A program made the position numbers and the translations under genes. A DNA stretch of 64,000 nt from contig NC_133378.1 in assembly GCF_049309525.1 (NCBI RefSeq), forward strand, positions 10,570,046 to 10,634,045. Direction: 5' to 3'. This document shows positions 25,201-37,600 of this stretch, piece by piece. The notes under the pieces were generated by a model. That model saw nothing but the letters and a program-made list of their open reading frames with translations. It was not told the DNA's origin and made no database searches. Position 1 is the first letter of the stretch; each line of letters opens with the position of its first letter. This stretch comes from Garra rufa (Eukaryota > Chordata > Actinopteri > Cypriniformes > Cyprinidae).

Positions 25201-28200
25201 AACATCGCTGTTACGTACTTGCGGTTTGGGATTTAACTGCAAAGTATACAACATTTTGCTTGTGATACAAACATTAATGATGCCTACAGTCAGTGCTTAC
25301 TTTGTAAATGAATAATTGCCGGATCCAAAACAGCAGTTAAAAGGCGCTGTGACCGACACTGACAATACAGCTTCAGTTTTTTCAGAACATTTAATGACGC
25401 CACTAAACGGTGATTCCACAACTATAAGAGCATCGTTTACAAGTTTCTGCATGGACTGCAGCCTAGGGCACAGGTTTTCAAACCCTGGGTCAAAAATAGG
25501 TCACCAGGATGATAAAATGTAAATTACATTAAAAATCAAATTTGTTGTCATAAAAATTAAATACTGTCATAGTCTATATACAAAAGGTAGAAATATGCAA
25601 AATAGCCTGTAAAAATATCTGACTTAAATAATTAACAGATTTAAAACAGATGTGAAGTGCGACGCTGCACAAACAAGTTGACTAAAAAGAAACCGAGAAT
25701 GTGCATCCTGTTTGTTTGCTTTTTTTTACAAAAGCACAGATGTTCTGTTTTTATTGTGAGCATGCAAAAATAAAAGTAAACACTGCGGTTTCAAATTATG
25801 TTTTGTTTTAAAGCCATATCAGTTGAAACCTTTGATATAGGTTTATTTTAGCGCACAGAAAGCGACTGTCGCATGGGATGCGAGTACTAAACTAAGTTCT
25901 CTTTCACGTCTTATTGCGCTTAAACTGTCAAATACACGCAAGTTTATGTTAAAAAAAACACACAAACAGTTGGTTATGTCTGTGAAGGCAAACAGCTGGG
26001 GGAAAAAAGTTTGTTTTATGATACAACTTGGTTTTGGGGCCACTGAATGTACAACCTCCATTAGTTTCATTGTCACATTATCCCATCATGTTATTGGTTT
26101 TGTTTTAAAGCCATATCAGTTTAAACTTCTGATATAGAGTTTTCTTAGTGCACAGAAAGTGACATGTGAGTACTAAACTAAGTTCTCTTTCACATCTTAT
26201 TGTGCTTAAACTGTCAAATACACAGAAGTTCGTTTAAAAACAAACAAACAGTTGGTTATGTCTGTGAAGGCATACAGCTGGTAAAGAAATTGCATGTTTA
26301 TTCAAAAAAAAGAAAGTTTATTTTATGATACAACTTGGTTTTGGAGCCACTGAATGTACAACCTCCATTCATTTCATTGTCAAATTATCCCATCATGTTA
26401 TTGGTTTTGTTTTAAAGCCATATCAGTTTAAACTTCTGATATATGGTTTTCTTAGTGCACAGAAAGCGGCATGTAAGTACTAAACAAAGTTCTCTTTCAC
26501 GTCTTATTGTGCTTAAACTGTCAGAAACACAGAAGTTCGTTTATAAAAACAAACAGTTGGTTATGTCTGTGAAGGCGTACAGCTGGGAAAGAAATTGCAT
26601 GTTTATTTTATGCGGAAAACCAAGAAAAAGTTTGTTTTATTATACAACCTGGTTTTGAAGCGACTGAATGTACAACCTCCATTAGATTCTTTGGCACATT
26701 ATCCCATCATGCTATTGGTTTTGTTTTAAAGCCATATCAGTGTAAACTTCTGATATAGGGTTTTCTTAGCTTAGTACTCACATGTTGCTTTCTGTGCACT
26801 AAGTTCTCTTTCACATCTTATTGCACTTAAATACACACAATATTATGTTAAAAACATACAAACAGTTGGTTATGTCTGTGAAAGCAAACAGCTGGGAAAG
26901 AAATTCAGCTGGGAAAAAAAAGGTTGTTTTATGATATAACTTGGTTTGTTTCATTGTCACATTATCCCATCATGTTATTGGTTTTGTTTTAAAGCCATAT
27001 CAGTTTAAACTTCTGATATAGGGTTTTCTTAGCGCACAGAAAGCCGCTGTCACACGGCATGCGAGTACTAACTAACTAAGTTCTCTTTTGCGTCTTATTG
27101 CGCTTACACTTGTGTAAGCACTTGTGTTTATGTTAAAAACACACAAACAGTTGGTTATGTCTGTGAAGGCAAACAGCTGGGAAAGAAATTGCATGTTTAT
27201 GCAAACAAAGAAGTTTTTTTGGTTTTGGAGCCACTGAATGTACAATTTCCATTTGTTTCTTTGTCACATTATCCCATCTATATAAAAATAAAGCATCTCT
27301 ATGTGTCTATGTACTCAGAGATCTGATTTGAAGTGGATTGGAAAGAGAGCGAGCGAGAGATCAAAAGTGGACGGAGACAGATTGATCCACCTCAACCCTT
27401 CTGCATTCAGCTGCCGTTTCTTCACTCTAAATGATTTGGGCAGTTTTACTCGAGCTTATTCCCATCTGCCTTCCTCTCTCACTTTATCACCGAATGAGCA
27501 GATGAGACTTAAAGTGGTTGAGATCGCTCATGTTTGAGTGGAGTGAATGATGACAGACAGTGACGTGATTGGTTTGTGTCTGTGTGGACATATTCATCAG
27601 AGCATTAGATGTCTCTTGTTTGATTCGGAGCAGATCTGCAGATCCTTCGGTGTCTGTCTTGGATCTGAAAGTGTTAGTTTGACGCGCAGGATGTTTGTGA
27701 TTTTTACTTAGGCACTCTTTTTTTGCACCTGCTAAAATTGCATGACTTTGAGTTCTGTCTGTCTGCTGAAGTGCTGTGTGAAGAGACGATTAAAGCGTAT
27801 TTGATGTTTGATACACAGTTATGAGGAGCAGAATTTTGCAACTTTTATTTTTTACTGTAGGCTAATTAGGATAAAGACTAATAAACAGTTAACAGCTGAT
27901 GTGATCATCTTTATCACACTGTACATAATTAGGACACTGCAGTGAGCTTTTGATTATTGTTGATTGTTCGTGGTTCTTTTGTTTTGTTTTTTATTGTTTT
28001 TTTGTTTTTTTATTTGTTTTGTGGTTTACTTTTTTATTGTTAGTGTATTTTAGGGCTATCAAAACGATTAATCGCGATTATTCACATCCAAAATAAAAGT
28101 TTGTTTTTAAATTGTGTGTGTACTTTGTATATTTATATGTATATTTAAAACACACACACACACACACACACATACATTTTATTTTGGATGTGATTAATTG

Positions 28201-28632
28201 TGATTAATTGATTTGACAGCCCTTGTAATACTGTGTTTAAGTGTTTCATTTTTTGTTTAGCATTTTAATAGCTTGTGTTTACATTATATGTGTGTACTGT
28301 GTATATTTATATGTGTATATATAAAACACACACACATACATTTTATTTTGGATGTGATAAATCGATTTGACAGCACTAGTAATAGTGTATTTGTTTTGAG
28401 TATTTAATGTTTGTTTAGCTTTTTGTTTGTATTTTATTTTCTTTGTTTTATAAGCTTGTTTTGTAGTTTGCTTTTTGTTGTTTATTTTATTTGTTTGTTT
28501 TAAATAAACTTTTTGTTATTTATTTATTTATTTATTTTTTATTTATTTAAGTTTTATTAGCTTAGTGTTTTTGTGGTTTACTTTTTGTTGCATGTTATTG
28601 GTTATGCTTTGTTTGGTTTTTGTGTTTTATTG

Positions 28633-28677
<45 letters not shown>

Positions 28678-31600
28678 AGACATATATTTTTTTGCATGGG
28701 ATTAATCGATTTGACAGCACTAATAATAGTGTATTTGTTTTGAATATTTCATTTTGTTTTGTGGTTTTCTTTTTGTTGTCAGTGTTTCATTGCATTTTTG
28801 TGTGTTTTGAGTATTTGATTTTTGTTTAGCTTTTAGTTTTAGAGTTAGGGTTTGTTTTTTGTTATATGTGTTTTATTTAGGGTGTCAAATCAAGATATAT
28901 AAATATCTATATGCGATTAATCGATTTGACAGCACTAATAACAGTGTATGTGTTTATTATTTATATTTCATTTTGTTTAGTTTTTTGTTTGTCTTTTATA
29001 GTTTTATAGTTTGCTTTTTGTCGTTATTGGTTTTGTTTTGTGGTTTGCTTTTTGATGTTAGTGTTTTATTGGTTTTGTTTTCTGCTTTGCTTTTTGTTGC
29101 TTATTAGTTTTGTTTTGTGGTATGCTTTTCAATGTCAGTGTTTTATTGGTTTTGTTTGGTTGTTGTTTAAAGTTTTTCTTTTTTGTTGTTGTTGTTTTTT
29201 TTTTAAGTACACATACCTAAAAACCCATCCTGCCACTAGTAGACTTCAGTAACATAAAATAAAATAAGTGAATAGATAAAAAAAAAAAAAAAAAAAAAAC
29301 AATACAAGTTTACAGAGAAGCGAAAAAGTTGAAATGTATCAAAAGCAGTATGCCAAAAGTGACCCTGGACCACAAAACCAGTCATAAGGTTAAATTTTAC
29401 AAAACTGAGATGCATACATCATATGAAAGCTCAATAAATAAGCTTTCTATTGGTGTATGGTTTGTTAGGATAGGACAATATTTGGCCGAGATACATCTAT
29501 TTGAAAATCTGGAATCTGAGGATGCAAAAAAAATCTAAATACTGAGAAAATCACCTTTAAAGTTGTCCAAATTAAGTTCTTAACAATGCATATTACTAAT
29601 CAAAAATTACATTTTTATATATTTATAGTAGGAATTTTACAAAAAATCTTCATGGAACATGATCTTTACTTAATTTCCTAATGATTTTTGGCATAAAAGA
29701 AAAATCAATCATTTTGACCCATACAATGTATTTTTGGCTATTGCTACAAATATACCCCAGCGACTTAAAACTGTTTTTTTTTTTTTTTTTTGCTTTGTGT
29801 TTTATTGGCTGAATTTTGTGTTTATTTTAAATTCTTTTTTTGCTTTGGTTCATGGATTGTTTTTTTGCTTGTTTTGTTATGGTTGTGGTTTGATTTGATT
29901 TTTGTTTTAGTAGTGAAATGTTCTTGTCAGAACATTTCTCTCTCAATCGGCACATAATAACAGCCAGTGCTCAAAGGAGTCATTATTTTCTCCACAGCAC
30001 ACAGTTTGTGGTTCATGTAATGTGTATGCACAATCACAAAAGCAGTTTGTTGGCCACTGTAAATGAATCACTTGACTAAATCAGTTCACTTCAACATCTC
30101 AAAACACTAGCATTTGCTTGCTGTAAAGTCCTGTCATACACTGTTTATCTGAATCCAGTTTACTTTCTTGACGCCATTTGAATGATGCACAGTGTTTCCT
30201 GCTTAAATGGGTGGAGTGTATAAAAGGATTGAGTGTGTGTGTGTGTAAGATCTCGTTGTGAGATCAGCCCTTCAGACACCTCTCTGCGCTGTCTTACATC
30301 GATCGCTCAGATGCTGCTGTGTTAGACGCACTGTGTTTAGAGTATATGGCATTGATCAATGAAGAAACATGAAACAAGCACCCTCATACAAACAATGAGA
30401 GATGTGTGCCTCTGTCCTACATGAGATATAGTGTGTCCTCAATCCATAAAGTGGAGACCGTCTGTTTGTTATGCACTATTTCCACACACTATTGATATAG
30501 GTATGTGCATTGTGATGTTGATGTTGTGTATATTGTATTTTTGTCTTGTTTTTCACCTAATGGGTGTGTATGTGTGTTTGTGTAGGGAAATGACGTGATG
30601 GAGGAGCAAGACCTGAGAGAAATTGGCATCACGGATCCGTCACATCGCAGGAAGCTCATCAGTGCCGCACGTTCTTTACCAAAGGTCTGTGTCAATCTAA
30701 AATGCTTTGCTGATCAATTATGACTTTAGCCTTTGTCATCATTATAATAATATCTTTTGTATGTCAGCTGGTAGTTTAAATATACTGTTTTCTGTTGTTT
30801 TTAACTCTGCAGGTAAAAGCATTAGGCTGTGATGGCAGCACGTCTCTCGCTGCATGGCTGGACGTCCTGGGTCTCCAGGAGTACCTGCAAAACTTCCTGT
30901 CCAGTGGTTATCGCACACTAGAATGTGTGAAGAACCTGTGGGAGTTGGAGATTGTTAATGTGAGAGTGTGATGCATTCAAACATTTGTAGTATATGTCAT
31001 GTATTACTGCAAAATGTTAATTATTTTACCAAAATAAGAGGGATCATACAAAATGCATGCTATTGTTTATTTAGTACTGACCTGAATAAAATATTGCACA
31101 TGAAAGACGTTTACATATAGTCCACAAGAGAAAATAATAGTTGAATTTATAAAAATGACTCTGTTTAAAAGTTTACATTCACTTCTTAATACTGTGTTGT
31201 TACCTGAATGATCCACAGCTGTGTTTTTTGTTTAGTGATAGTTGTTCATGAGTCCCTTCTTTAGAAAAATCCTTGGTTTTCCAGCATTTTTGTGTATTTG
31301 AACTAGGGGTGGGCATAGATTAATTTTTTTAATCTAGATTAATCTAGATTAAATTTTGGAATTAATCTAGATTAAAATGGCTAATTTGAATTCTGCTGAA
31401 GGCATTCAGAATATGTGTGCTACCCAAATAATGACTTAAAGTCTTTGAGAATGGATCATAAAGCTCATAAAGCTGTTCTATGATAATTTGTTGATGAAAA
31501 TAAATTATGTTCAATTAGATGTACTTGTGTTTACTAACTAACTAACACTGAAATTATTTTTTCTCCCTATTAGATTGTGTTTTTTTTTAACGTCAACACC

Positions 31601-34600
31601 TACCCAGCCCTTTTATTTTGACAGGTTGCCGTGAAGTTTCTGTGTCATACAGTATGATATGATGCTAGTTTTCTCAAATGAAACGGTAAAAGTGACACTC
31701 ACAGCAGTTTGGGAGATTGAGTTTATCTGTTCATGTGAGATGAAAATGCCAAAAATTACCGGCAGCGTCACGTGTGTTTCAGTATGTGTGTAGTAAAAGC
31801 TCGTCTCCGCAATGCATACATACAGCTAGGCAAACGGAACATATCGGATTCATATTAAAACGGTCTTTTTGCATTTCAGTTTTCACAGACACTAGTCCAT
31901 ATCGCGATTTGAATTAAGTGACTGACCAACATTTGATTTATGAATCCAAAAAACGACGAATTTACGTGGCATTTCGCTATAGTAGATTCGGTTTTTATGA
32001 ATGGAGGACGACGCGATCCCGTCTGTGTTTTGGCGGAGGAGACTTAAACGCGCGACCATATTCTATAGTCTTCGGTATACATCCGCGTTAAACTATCAAG
32101 GTGAAAGTCATCATAGCTTGCGTAGTTTAGACCCAGCTCCCAACCCAAATTTGAGAATAGATTAACGGCGATATTTTTTTTATCGCGCGATAAGAGTTTC
32201 ACGTTAACGCAGCACGTTAACGCCGATAACGGCCCACCACTAATTTGAACCCTTTCCAACAATGACTGTATGAATTTGAGATCCATGTTTTCACACTGAG
32301 GACAACTGAGGGACTCAAGTGCAACTATTACAGAAGGTTCAAACAATCACTGATGCTCCAGAAGAAAAATATGGTGCATTAAGAGCCGGGGGTGAAAACT
32401 TTTGAACAGAATGGAGATGTGTACATTTGTCTTATTTTGCCTAAATGTCTTTTTTTTTTTTCATTTAGTATTGCCCTATAGAAGATAGTTACATGTTTTC
32501 CATAAGATAAAATAAGTTTATTCCTGATCATTTTCCCTGATCTACAAATTCAAAAAGTTTTCACCCCTGGCTCTTAATGCAGTGTTTCCTTCTGGATCAT
32601 CAGTGAGTGTTTGAACCTTCTGTAATAGTTGCATATGAGTCTCTCAGTTGTCCTCAGTGTGAAAAGATGGATATCAAAATCATACAGTCACTAGCTGCGT
32701 TTCCATTACCCTTTAAATTGCACAAATTGAAGTTGTGAATTGAAAATACGGCTAATGGAAACATGTCAATTGCGCAAAAACTCCCATATATCACAAAAAA
32801 AGTTTTTACGCTCACATGAGGTGGTATTCAGGCAATTCGAAAAATGAATATTTTGCAAAACAGCAATGGAAAGGTTTTTTTTTTTTTTTTTTTGCATTTA
32901 CAGGTCACATTCAATTAAATATAGCCAAAATCCCACAAAAATTCATTGCCATGACTTATCGCAAGAGGAAAAAATAGCAGCAAAGTTTTGCGCAAATCTG
33001 TAATGGAAACGCAGCTACTGTTGGAAAGGGTTAAAATACACAAAAATGCTGGAATACCAAATAATTTGTGGGACCTGAAAGATTTTTCTAAAGAACAGCA
33101 GGCAGTTTAACTGTTAAGGAGAAACAAGGGACTCATGAACAACTATCACTAAACAAAAAAACAGCTGTGGATCATTCAGGTAACAACACAGTATTCAAGT
33201 TGAATTGAACAGGGTCCTTTTTTATAAATTCAATTATTATTTTCTCCTGTGGACTATATGTAAACACATTTTATGTGAAATACCTTATTCAGGTCAGTAC
33301 TAAATAAACAATAACATGCATTTAGTATGATCCCTCTTATGTTGGTAAAATAATTACATTTTGCAGATTCTGAAAGAGGGATGTAAACTTTTGACCTCAA
33401 CTGTATATGAAGTATTTACATATGTTAGCTTTTACTTCATTTAAAAAAAAAAATCAATTACTTCTGAGTTATTCAGTTAGGAGCAGGGTGTTTATGTTGC
33501 TTGATAATAATTAAGAGTTATTGTTGCCTTTGTGTGTTTTTTATGCTTCTTTGTAGGTGCTGAAGATAACGTTGTTGGGCCACAGGAAAAGGATTATTGC
33601 ATCGTTAGCTGAAAGACCATATGAGGAGCCTCCGGTCAAACCACCCCGTCTCTCTCAGATCAGAGTAAGTACTAACACATTGTAGAATAGTTTTTTGGCA
33701 AAGTGAATGGGTGTAAATGAAAACAAGATTCTGAGGGCAGAATTACAGTTTGTGCAATATGCCATGTTTTCGGGCAGGCGGTCAGTATTTAAAGCTTAAT
33801 TTTAGTCCATTACTCACTCCCATGTCATCCAAGATGTTCATGTCTTCAGTCACTAAGAAATTAAGGCTTTTCTCCATGTAGTGGACTTTAATGGGAACCA
33901 AACAGTTTGAAAGTCCAAATTGCCGTTTCAATGCAGCTACATAATGCGTGAGGTCAGGCTGGTGCAAGATAAGCATTTGTTTAAAAGTTTAAAGCTTTTA
34001 ATGTTTTTTTTGTTTTTTTTTTAGAAGACAACGAATCGTTTTGCTAGATAAGACCCTTATTTCTCAGCTGAGATCTTGTAGAGCCCTTTAAAGCTGGATT
34101 GAAACTGCAGTTTGGAGTCACCATTGAAGTCCACTATATGAAGACAAATCCTGGAATGTTTTCCTCAAAAACCTTAATTTCTTTGCAACTGAAGACAGAA
34201 AGACATGAATGTCTTGGATTTATAGTAATCTGTAGTAATTTCATTTCATTCTATATTAACATTTAGGTCACGTCTTATTTTCACAAACCATGCTTTTAGA
34301 TTTTTAGTCCACTAGAAGTTTGCAAGGTGTATTTTCTGTCGAAAACAGTGTTACTCATTGAACAGACCGCATTTCGTCTTTCACAGAAGGATATTGGATG
34401 AATCCCACAATAAAATTGCTCATATCTCACACCAAAATAAAAAATATGTATATAAAATAAACTATATTTAGTATGAAGAAAATTCAAGAACTATACTTTA
34501 AGGTCCTTTAAGGTTGCAGTCTCCTCATTTCTCCTCACATTTTCTAACAAGCTGATGCTGCTGCTGCAAAAAAAGCGCTTTCCACAGATATTAAAGTGTT

Positions 34601-37600
34601 CCATACCACCCTCACATCTTAAAACAACCACAGCATCTTACGTCATCATCAAATGGAACATATACAAATAGCTGTCATTTTTTATTAAATTATGCTGGTT
34701 TAAGTTCTCTTAGAGAATTATATTACTCCGCAAAACATTTTCAAAGAAATCTTTGTCTTTCAAAAAGTTTTTATCTGAAGCAAACAAAAACCTCATATAT
34801 AAACTTGTTACTCAACATGAAGATAATCAAGTAAGATGGCATTATGTTAAAACACAAACCATTGTTATTATGCATAATATTATATTTCTTTCTTTTTTCT
34901 TTAAAAGTACCCTTCTCCAGGGCACAACCATTTTGAACAGACTGCACTTCTGTCTCTCACAGAAGGATATTGGGTGATTTTCACAATAAAATTGGTCATA
35001 CTGTGAGGGAAAAAAATATTTGATCTCCTGCTGATTTTGTACGTTTGCCCAATGACAAAGAAATTATCAGTCTATAATTTTAACAGTGAGAGACAGAATA
35101 ATAACAAAAAATCCAAATCTTTTATACAGATAACAAACTAAGATTAGGAGCACTCTATTAAAGGGAGTGCTCCTAATCTCAATTTGTTACATGTATAAAA
35201 GACACCTGTCCACAGAAGCAATCAATCAATCAGATTCCAAACTCTCCACCATGACCACGACCAAAGAGCTGTCCAAGGATGTCAGGGACAAGATTGTAGA
35301 CCTACAAAAGGCTGGAATGGGCTACAAGACCATCACCAAGCAGCTTATTGAGAAGGTGACAACAGTTGGTGAGATTATTCGCAAAAGAAGAAACACAAAG
35401 TACCTGTCAATCTCCTTCGGTCTGGGAATACATGCAAGATCTCATCTTCTGGAGTTTCAGTGATCATGAGAACGGTGAGGAATCAGTCCAGAACTACACA
35501 GGAGGATTTTGTCAATGATCTCAAGACAGTTGGGACCATAGTCACCAAAAAAACAATTGGTAACACACTACGCCGTGAAGGACTAAAATCCTGCAAAAAA
35601 GGCTATGTGCATGCCCGTCTGAAGTTTGAATGATTGAGAGGAGAACTGAGTGAAAGTGTTGTGGTCAGATGAGACCAAATTTGAGCTCTTTGTCATCAAC
35701 TCAACTCGCTGTGTTTGGAGGAGGAATGCTGCCTATGATCCCAAGAACACCATTCCCAATGTCAAATATGGAGGTGGAAACATTATGCTTTGGGGTGTTT
35801 TTTTGCTAAGGGGACAGCACAACTGCACCGCATCAAAGGCCCGATGGACGGGGCAAGAACCTTGGGTGAGAACCTCCTTTCCACAGCCAGGGCATTGAAA
35901 ATGGGTCGTAAATTGATATTTCAGCATTTCAGCCAAGGCAACAAAGGAGTGGCTCAGAAAGAAGCACATTAAGGTCCTGGAGTGGCGTAGCCAGTCTCCA
36001 GACCTTAATCCCATAGATAATCTGCGGAGGGAGCTGAATGTTTGAGTTGCCAAACATCAGCCTCGAAACCTTAATGACTTGGAGAGGATCTGCAAAGAGG
36101 AGTGGGACAAAATCCCTCCTGAGATGTGTGCAAACCTGGTGGCCAACTACAAGAAAAGTCTGACCTCTGTGAATGCCAACAAGGGTTTGCCGCCAAGTAC
36201 TAAGAAATGTTTTGTGAAAGGGACAAATACTTATTTCACTCATTAAACTGCAAATCAATTGATAACTTTTTTTAATTGTGTTTTTCTGGATCTTTGTGTT
36301 GTTATTCTGTCTCTTACTGTTCAAATAAACCTACCATTAAAACTATCGACTGATCATTTCTTTATCAGTGGGCAAACGTACAAAATCAGCAGTGGCAAAA
36401 AAATTCCCTCACTGTAACTCATTCTAAAAAGATGAATGATTGAATCAATGAATAAAACCAAAGAAGCACACTTTAAAGGTATAGTTCATCAAAAAATTTA
36501 AATTCTGTCATTACTCAGTCTCATGTCATTCCAAACCCATAAGACCTAAGACCATAAGAGAAATTAGGATATTCATTAAATTCGAGAGCTTTCTGACCCT
36601 GCCTAGACAGCAATGTAACTACCACGTTCAAGGCCCAGAAAAGTAGTAAGGATGATGTATTTTCTTCCATTGAAACACCCAGTTTGAAAAAGAGTTTGCT
36701 TTATTGAACAGTCTGCACTTCTGTCCCTCACGGCCTGAGTTTTATTCACAACAAATGAAATCTGGCATCAACTCTGATTATACTCTATAACAATGTGCAG
36801 TATACTGTAAACTCTCTCTCTCTCTCGAGCTTGTTTCTGAGCAAGGACATCTTTCTGGTTGGTTGGTCTCCCTCATTGAACGCTTCTTTTGCAGTGTCAG
36901 GATCTCATGTCCCAGACCTCATCTCCTCTGAGTCACTCAGACTCCTACACACGCTCTATGGATCCCCTGTTACCTGTAGGCGATTCTGGGAGAAGGAGTG
37001 GTCCTGACTCAGAATATGATGTGGCCATTCGACAGCGGCCAAACGACAGACCACAGCCCCAAGTGAGTCCACAAATCCACGTTTCTGCTCAAATGATGTA
37101 CATTTCAGTCAGTTTATCCTAAAAGCATGTTTCTTTTCTAAAGGAGAGATTTGAGGAACGTCAACGGGAACCTCGCTTGACCTTACGGCCCCCGAGTCTG
37201 GCGGCACCGTACACACCGGTCCAGAACTGGCACCATCAGCCCGAGAAGCTCATCTTCGAATCATGTGGTTACGAGGCCAACGTAATATTATTTCTATCAT
37301 AGAACAGTCTCTTTAATATAATAATAAAGTCATAATTTATATCAAGGTGACAGGTTATAAAATCATCCAAACCTTGATTGTGTTTAGATAATGTGATTTA
37401 ACATTTGCTTTTGCCATCTGAGACCAATCAAATCTGTTTCTCTGTCTTTATCGGTTTGTTCCGTCTCACTCGTCCTGCAGTATCTAGGTTCAATGCTCAT
37501 TAAAGAACTAAGAGGAACGGAGTCAACGCAGGACGCCTGTGCTAAAATGAGGGTAGGTGTTCACAGAGTCTTCAGCCAATGAGAGCCCAAGGTCTCCTGT

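Larger units (their letters stand above)
31004..33405. mobile_element. Non-autonomous Tc1-like element, copy 2, with nested insertions
   Basis: Same family as 22971-23764, filling most of the intron between the exons ending at 30959 and starting at 33557. The right end 'ttttgacctcaactgta' is intact and the left end is eroded. It is split by a hAT element (31304-32242) and a small MITE (32693-33016). Confidence 0.75.

Noticed and set aside
28620..29252. Phe/Cys/Leu-rich ORFs
   Set aside because: By-products of TTTTGT-rich tandem repeats and the (TA)n run.
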